A model generated the notes under the pieces. That model was not told where the DNA came from and made no database searches. It saw only the letters and a list, made by a program, of their open reading frames with translations. Below, in pieces: positions 58,425 through 64,000 of a stretch of 64,000 nucleotides of DNA. The number at the start of each line of letters is the position of its first letter. Position 1 is the first letter of the stretch. The position numbers and the translations under genes were made by a program. This stretch comes from Hirsutella rhossiliensis (Eukaryota; Ascomycota; Sordariomycetes; Hypocreales; Ophiocordycipitaceae): assembly GCF_020360975.1 (NCBI RefSeq), contig NW_025408667.1:7006001-7070000 (forward strand). The letters run 5' to 3'.

Positions 58425-61012
58425 TCATGAGGGATTTCCCTTGACCCTCTTTGGCATACGCGGAGTCGGCGGCTTGTTGGCACGGTTCGGAGCTCCGTTC
58501 ATCTGAGGGCCGGACCCCGCGGGAGTAGGGGCGCCCGACCCGTCCTCCTCCTTGATGCCAGATGGCCGTCTGCGCTTGTTGGACGCGGGCGACGTGTTGG
58601 CGCTTGGTCCGCTTGAGCTGGTCCCTTGCTGGCTGGGCTGCAGCTGCATGCCGGGGGCCTGCATCTGGCCCGGCGCCGGGCTGCCAATGTGCGGTGACCC
58701 GGGGAGGTTCATATGCGTCGTCGCGGGGCTCGCGCCCATGGCAAATTGCCCGAAGCTGGGAGTTCTCTGGCCCTGCGGCACCGCGTGGCCGTTCATGGCC
58801 GGCGGGCCGCCGTTGATATAAGTCGAGACGTACTGCTCCAGTGCCGCATATGGGCCCACGCCTGGATTGCCGTGGCAAAACCCAAACAAGGGGTTCATCT
58901 GGCCCATGACCTCGACGATCTGCAGATGTGGAAAAATGTCAGCCATGCTATTGCCGGCCATGGTCAGGAGGAAATCAGGGCTGCATACCTCGAGAAATTG
59001 GTGCACAGCCTCCGTCACCCCCTTGCTGTTGACGGCCGAGTCCGGGAGGTCGACCAAGACTTCCGGCGGCTGCGTTTGAGGCGACCTGAGCTGCTTGGCT
59101 TTGCTCTTCTTTGACATCTCGGGAGACTGCTTGCCGTCCTGCGCGTTGGTCTTGTGCCATTCCTTGAACCACATGTGCGCGGGCTTGGCGGCGTCAATGA
59201 CTTGCTTGCGAGATATGTATTCTTCGTGTCCCGTGGTGAAGAACTCAAAGAGTTCGAACTTGAGCTCCGTGTCGAAATGCGCCCGCAGAGTTCCCGTGGC
59301 GACAAGCTATGCACAGTTAGCTGATGTATTTGCGCCAAGTGCGCTCCCTTCCCAGCGGTTGAGGGACTCACATGCGATCCCGTCTCAAACCAGTAGACGA
59401 AGCTAGCCCGGGCGTTTTCGATGGCATGGGAATCCGCCGCCAACGGCCTGTCGGTCACCCCCTTATCCAAGACCAACTGCATGCTCTTCACGCCACTTGC
59501 ATGGTGAGTGTGAAAATATCGGGCGATGGCGGGATAGGCAATCTCGTATTGCTTGTCTGTTATGTCCTCGGTATCGCCAAAGTGTAACGAATGCCGGAAG
59601 ACGCCGTTGGCTGAGAAGAATCGACCGACAAACATGTTCCAGTACGAGAGGTCGTCCTTGCCCTTGGCTCCCTGTCAAGTCGCCGGTTAATATCGCGAAC
59701 GCCAAAGCTCGTCGAAGACAAGCCGGTCCAATAATCGGCACTTACAGGGAATCCGCTGAGGCACTCGCCGAACTGCATTAGCTTCAGCAGGCATTGGCCC
59801 CTCATCCCTTCTCTCCTTTGTTGTTGGAAGATGGAATTGGTCATGGCCAGTTGCTGTGCCGCCGCGGCGCTCATGTGCTGTTGTGCCTGCGGATGGGCTT
59901 GCTGCAGCTGTCCTTGACCCTGGCCCTGCTGCATCTGGTTCGACTGCGCTGGCGTAGGGGCCGGCGTCTGCGACGGCGTCTGTCGACCACTGGGAGCCGG
60001 CGTCCCGGCCTGAGAGGACTGCTGCGGTGTTTGCTGGGCTTGTTGGCCGGGCTGCGACGGCTGTCCCTGGGGCTGTGACGGCGGCTGTCCCTGTGTCTGT
60101 TGCCCACCCGGCTGTTGTTGCCCGCCCATCGGATTTTGGCCGCCAGCACCGCCCATCTGGCTCTGTTGCTGTACACTAGCCATGCTTTGGGCGTTCATCG
60201 GCATGTGTTGCCCCTGATTCGGACCACCGGGCATCTGCTGGTTGTGTGAAGCTTGCTGCGCGGCCTGCTGCTGCTGCTGCTGCTGTTGTTGCTGTTGTGC
60301 CTGCTGCTGCTGCTGCAAGGCCAGCTGCTGGGCCATGATGGCCTGGGCGGGATGTTGACCCTAACACGAGTCAACTCAACTGCGCACACGGGAACAGTGG
60401 ACCAAAAGAGTAGCATGGGACTTACCGGTCCAAGCCTGCCCGCCTGCCGAAGGTGCTGGATCTGTTGTGGGCTGAGCTGGTTCATCGGCATACCCGCCAT
60501 GGGCATGCCATTGCCGACGCCCATGTTGGCGTGGACGGCTTGCTGGGCCATCAAAGCCTGCCTGGCTTGTTGTTGCTGGTGTTGTAGGAGTTGATGTTGT
60601 CGCATCGCGGCCATCGCGCTCGGGTTATGAACTATGATAGGTGGGGGGGCGACACGTTAGTGCAACGTGCTCGACGAGGATGAGATAGAGAGGGCTACAT
60701 ACATTGACTCTGCAGCTGTTGTTGCTGATGCTGCTGATGCTGGAACAGTTGCTGCTGGGCGGGGGTCAACTGCTGCAGAGCATGGGGGTTGGCGCCTGGC
60801 GGCATCGCGCCCATCAAGGCAGGGTTGACTTGTCCTCCTGGTCCGGACACGGCCATGTGTCCGCCGCCAAACTGATGAGGCATGCCGGCGCCGGGTGCAC
60901 CATGCTGTGCCGCGTTGGGAGGCATGCCGGGGCCCATGGGGTGGCCAGCGACGGCCTGGTGGGCCATGCCGGCCGGGTGCCCAGTGAAGTTGGGACCCAT
61001 GCTCGTGGCCAT
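58425..61012 (-). CDS. ptaB: PtaB/LIM-domain-binding (Ldb1-like) transcription cofactor
   Basis: Six exons: 61012-60703, 60631-60426, 60360-59746, 59671-59372, 59306-58989 and 58919-58425, giving 747 aa. The N-terminal third is Gln/Met/Pro-rich, including an interrupted poly-Gln tract coded by CTG repeats on the plus strand (60260-60320). The LIM-bind core spans exons 4-5: WNMFVGRFFSANGVFRHSL, YEIAYPAIARYFHTHHASGV, then LRAHFDTELKFELFEFFTTG and WFKEWHKT, the dimerisation fold of Ldb1/Chip/Mfg1. The tail is basic, ending KPPTPRMPKRVKG, and probably nuclear. In Aspergillus PtaB and in Magnaporthe Ldb1, this protein pairs with SomA/Flo8-type factors downstream of PKA to drive adhesion, conidiation and virulence. 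All exons join in frame with GT-AG introns of 65-74 nt. Confidence 0.9.
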
Positions 61013-62836
61013 TACTCCTGGAACCCGCGGTCGGCTATCCACAGCGTGGATATCGACAAGCGTTGGCGGACACTACCGCATGCGCCGGTGCAACGGGGCT
61101 GCTTGTTGATGGCGTCGACGAGGGTCTGCAAGGTTTCAAGGCCGGCGCCCGTTTCGCGTCGCGATGGCGGTATAGGTGTTTCGGGCGTTATCGACGGTCC
61201 AGGAGAAAGGTTAAAGCGGGTGAGAGGCGGTGGAAAAAAAAAAGTCGGAAAGATTGAGACTCTGGGAGACGAGGCTAGAGAGGCAGCGGAGTGAGGTGTG
61301 AGAGCTAGGTGGTGGTGGTGGTGGCTGTGATGACGATGGCGGTGATTGAGAGCGAAGAAGAGGAAGAGAAACAAGAGAGGCGGCGGAGGCGGCGGTGGTG
61401 GTGGAAGTGGGTGCGGCTCTCGAGACCAAAGGCCAAACAGTGAGCGCAGCCGGTCGGAAGAGGGCAGGCCTGGCCCGGCGAGCACGTCACGAAGCCCCGA
61501 GAGGCCAGCAACAAAAAGCGAAGAGGGCGTAGCGGTGCGAGCGAGGGTCGACGTCGGGACGCAATTTCGATGGCGGCTTATTCGAGAGGGAATCTGGATG
61601 CTGGGGGTAGTAGCGGTGGCATCCACCAGGCCAGAGAGTCGTCGCGCCCGTCGTCCTGCGCAGCGCAAACCCAGCCCCGGCGGCAGCGGAGGTGCAAAGC
61701 GCAGGCGAACAAGAGGCCCCTTTTCGTCGTCGTCGTCGTCGTCGTCGTCGGCCGCTGGGGTTTTGGACGGGTGATGATGCAGACGGAATGAATTTGGGGT
61801 CGCGGGCACCCGGGGGTCGCAGTGCAGCAGAGAGGCGTCTGATACGGCGCCCAGGCTGGCGGAGACGGCGCTGGGATCTTCCTGCTGCGTACGTGCAACT
61901 AGCAGGTGTGGTGCGGTGCAAAAAAAGACGGGCGCGGGAGAGACCACAGGCAGGGGGAGCGGAGGGGAGGGGGGGTCCCCCAGTTTGCGGGAGACCAAGG
62001 CCAGAGGGGTGGGGATTATGCAATTAGCCACTCTGGCAGCGAGCAACAAGCGTCTGCAGCCGGCACCTGGTGTCGACAAGATATTTATGAGCCTGCCGCG
62101 GAAGCTCAAGGTTCATCGTCTGATCTGCACTAAGCGGGGCAATGCTTCTACTGAATTTCCGCCACGGAACCCAAACGTCGGTACCTGTTCAGCGAGCCCC
62201 GGAAAATTGGCCTGCCATTGTTTGGAGCAAGTGCTAGAGATACTCCAGCAGCTGCGAGGCATGCCATTTCATTGACGAAGTTTGAATACAACCGCCCACT
62301 TTCTTCTGTATTTCGCTCGACTCCTCGTGCCCACATGAGACGCGAGAGATGCCCAGGCGCCTAATCTTGGGTACCGACCGTTCTTCTTACCTGGTAGGTA
62401 CCTTATGTAAGGGACATCTCTACTTCGTAGCTGCCAACCAACCACTAAGTGGCTTGCCGACGATACAGCCACGTGACTGCACACCGTGCCATCGGCACCG
62501 AAAAAGGTTATTCGTACTGTCGGGCCATATCTTGAACCGCGACGCGATTCTCGGCAGACTTTTTTCTTCTTCACCTCCAAACCTTGCCACAGCAAGTTTT
62601 TTTCGCGGTCACAACCCGCGCCATTGACAGGTCGGCGCGTGCGATGCAGAAGCATCTTTCCTGCCATGGAAACCTCTGATGCTCCTACTTGAGTAGTCGC
62701 TGCGCTCTTCGTGCTATTTCTGCATGCGCAAGGCCGGCGACAGTTCGCACATGGCCAGCTTCGGGAGAATTTTTTTCTCTTTTCCCCCCTTCATCTCGCA
62801 GCTAACCCAGCCAGCTCCAGTCATTCCCTTGTCGAG
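61013..62836. other. PtaB leader/promoter and flank of the snoRNA host gene
   Basis: The region upstream of PtaB has several simple repeats: (GGT)n at about 61310-61325, GGC/GGA around 61380-61410, and (CGT)n at 61725-61750. Long open frames here are repeat-driven. From about 62700 the composition shifts to CT-rich, consistent with the start of the plus-strand host transcript. A short frame at 62711 shows no family features. Confidence 0.5.
61725..61750. repeat. (CGT)n microsatellite
   Basis: 26 nt of CGT/GTC trinucleotide repeat upstream of the PtaB gene. Confidence 0.9.
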
Positions 62837-62886
62837 GTAAGATCTTCGCCCCGTTCCTATCTCCTGCATCTGCCCCTGGTTTCGCC

Positions 62887-63012
62887 CTTGCATGATGACA
62901 CTACAAGAATTGTCTTCTTTTCCCAACTGAATCGACCATGAAGAAATTCAGTCTATTCGGGCCCTAGGCCTGTTACTTGCCAGTATCATTCGTCTGACTA
63001 CACACCTGCAAG
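62887..63012 (+). ncRNA. Candidate box C/D snoRNA, orphan guide
   Basis: Box C ATGATGA at 62892-62898, box D' CTGA at 62927-62930, box C' ATGAAGA at 62938-62944 and box D CTGA at 62994-62997, in the right order and spacing. A perfect 6-bp external stem, CTTGCA (62887-62892) with TGCAAG (63007-63012), encloses it. It lies in intron 1 of the host. The guide stretches upstream of D' and D did not match any rRNA segment I know, so the target is unassigned. The neighbouring intron holds U14, which raises the likelihood. Confidence 0.5.
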
Positions 63013-63175
63013 CAAACTTTTGCCAGCATTCTTACCATTTCGCTATTTTCTCTGGACTTTGTGTGTTAACAAGTCGTTGCAGTTTACACCTCATTCGCAA
63101 ATGACACCCTCATGTGCAGGCAGGCTCTGTAGCTGTCCCCAAATGTAAGTCATTTCTCGGTCACTTCGGTCTGCC

Positions 63176-63289
63176 TCTGTTTCGTGATGAAATTTTCCAT
63201 TCTATTCGCAGTTTCCACTCGAGTCCCGCTGAGCCTATGCTGGGATATATGAGGGTTAATAGTCTTCCTTGGATGTCTGATTTGACAGA
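63176..63289 (+). ncRNA. snR128: U14 box C/D snoRNA
   Basis: Box C GTGATGA at 63184-63190 and box D CTGA at 63277-63280, with a 5-bp terminal stem TCTGT (63176-63180) / ACAGA (63285-63289). Domain A, ATTCGCAGTTTCCAC at 63204-63218, is the conserved U14 element that pairs with the 5' region of 18S rRNA and is needed for early 18S processing. The sequence before box D, CTTCCTTGGATGT (63264-63276), is complementary to the conserved 18S ACATCCAAGGAAG and guides 2'-O-methylation there. Both elements together are diagnostic. It is transcribed in the plus direction within intron 2 of the host, with about 39 nt between box D and the splice acceptor. Confidence 0.93.
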
Positions 63290-63319
63290 AATCTTTTCTT
63301 GTTTTCAAACTCTGATCAG

Positions 63320-63662
63320 TCGCTTTGGAGTCACGAAGCTAACTCGGACAAAGGCCATAGGAGCCATCTAGGTAGGCCCATGCCACGTAGACAGTGGACA
63401 CCGAAGTCCATGCTTAGTGGCAACATCTTCCAATTCAATACAATTTCATTTCTCAATGACCGTCTTCCCTGTGCCCGTGCCTGATGCTCATGACCTCGAG
63501 ACCGAGTACTGTTATACGGCTAGCCAAATCCCCACGTTCTATCCCTACCTGTACCGTAATACCCCGACCCAGTTCCGGGATGCCACCCGCGTTTTACAAT
63601 CGCAGAAAACCAAAACACCGTACGTTGAAAATCATGTCATGTCGGGTATCTCGCCCCGGTCA
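63320..63662. other. Host-gene 3' part and intergenic
   Basis: Begins with the exon after the U14 intron. A possible further donor GTAGGC lies near 63371, but no third snoRNA was found. No other feature. Confidence 0.45.
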
Positions 63663-64000
63663 TCATGCCACGCGCACCTCCTCCCGGGTCCCCTCGCGGC
63701 GCACCTTGCCGCCCACGATGCCCCTCCGGTTGCGCCCCGTGCGCCCCCTGCCCAGCCAGTTGAGCTTCAGGAGCTTGGCAAGCTCCACGATGCGCCGGTT
63801 GCCTTCGTCTGCGTCGCCCACGCCGCCCAGGCTCGACAGCACGCTCATGCACTGCAGCATGCGCCCCACCATGTCCGTCACCTGCTTCGAGTCCTCGACG
63901 TTTTGCTCGCGCACGCTGCTGAGCACCTGGACCCCCGACGGCGTAAAGGGCCGCACCGCCCCGTCGCTGGCGTGGCTGCCGAAGCTGACGTTGCTGACGG
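63663..64000 (-). CDS. C-terminal part of an unidentified gene
   Basis: A clean minus-strand frame enters from the right edge and stops at 63663, giving about 112 codons. It begins VSNVSFGSHASDGAVRPFTP and continues through a helical segment (EQNVEDSKQVTDMVGRMLQC) and a basic end (GRTGRNRRGIVGGKVRREG). The codon use and composition look coding. I do not recognise the family and the N-terminus is outside the window. Confidence 0.6.
   Translation of the reverse strand, partial: VSNVSFGSHASDGAVRPFTPSGVQVLSSVREQNVEDSKQVTDMVGRMLQCMSVLSSLGGVGDADEGNRRIVELAKLLKLNWLGRGRTGRNRRGIVGGKVRREGTREEVRVA

Larger units (their letters stand above)
62837..63319 (+). other. Non-coding snoRNA host gene (two introns visible)
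   Basis: Two predicted introns carry C/D snoRNA sequence. Intron 1 is 62837-63082 (donor GTAAGA, acceptor GTTGCAG, branch-like GTTAAC). Exon is 63083-63144. Intron 2 is 63145-63319 (donor GTAAGT, acceptor TGATCAG). The short exon has no protein-like frame, so the host looks non-coding. The outer ends of the transcript could not be placed; the pyrimidine-rich stretch from about 62700 may belong to the first exon. Intronic snoRNA in a non-coding host is a known arrangement in filamentous fungi. Confidence 0.6.

Noticed and set aside
61012..62109. 365-codon minus-strand open frame upstream of PtaB
   Set aside because: Made of His/Pro/Ser repeats from simple sequence, and ends exactly at the PtaB start codon. 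Best read as leader/promoter.

Overview
The window looks like nuclear DNA of a filamentous ascomycete, most likely Sordariomycetes and probably Hypocreales. The evidence is GC-rich coding sequence, short introns (about 50-250 bp) with GTRAGT-like donors, gene spacing of 2-3 kb, long pyrimidine-rich leaders, and proteins typical of Pezizomycotina. Splice sites were placed by eye from donor and acceptor consensus, conserved protein motifs and frame continuity. Start codons are inferred. No transposase, CRISPR array, phage gene or bacterial-type operon was seen.

Layout, left third (1-24 kb): a partial secreted M43-type metalloprotease with a frameshift (1-912, -); an AKAP7/LigT-fold protein (1735-2466, +); a coiled-coil protein (2931-4665, +); a double zinc-finger-like protein (7251-8084, +); a tRNA(Ile)-lysidine synthase (9489-11539, -); a BTB/POZ protein (12603-14129, +); a single-pass membrane protein with adhesin-like repeats (15559-17173, -); the Ca-regulated ATP-Mg/Pi carrier Sal1 (18389-20797, -); cyclin C (21335-22359, +); and a membrane-anchored alpha/beta hydrolase (22594-23891, -).

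Middle (24-46 kb): a gene-poor stretch of about 5.9 kb with one doubtful small gene; a small Ser-rich protein (29788-30417, +); a small mitochondrial protein (32336-32826, +) followed by the S-adenosylmethionine carrier Pet8 (33321-34211, +); a WDR48/Bun107 deubiquitinase cofactor (34561-38035, -); a Cys-rich mini-protein (39472-39672, -); and a three-KH-domain RNA-binding protein (41151-42979, +).

Right third (46-64 kb): a Cys-rich 98-aa protein (46218-46514, +); a DUF829/TMEM53 protein (47018-47938, -); a secreted aspartic protease (50671-52151, +); bifunctional PFK-2/FBPase-2 (54251-55777, +); an Ala/Pro-rich orphan (56615-57430, +); a PtaB/LIM-domain-binding transcription cofactor (58425-61012, -); an apparently non-coding host gene carrying the U14 box C/D snoRNA and a second C/D candidate in its introns (about 62837-63319, +); and the 3' end of an unidentified gene (63663-64000, -).

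The genes are mostly unrelated housekeeping and regulatory genes, not one pathway. Loose themes are mitochondria (Sal1, Pet8, the 130-aa protein, probably TilS), transcription control (cyclin C, PtaB), RNA (KH protein, U14, TilS), ubiquitin (WDR48) and secreted proteases. The clearest non-obvious results are the intronic U14 snoRNA with a second snoRNA candidate, a TA-repeat frameshift in the metalloprotease, and enrichment of the 9-mer TACGGAGTA in non-coding DNA.
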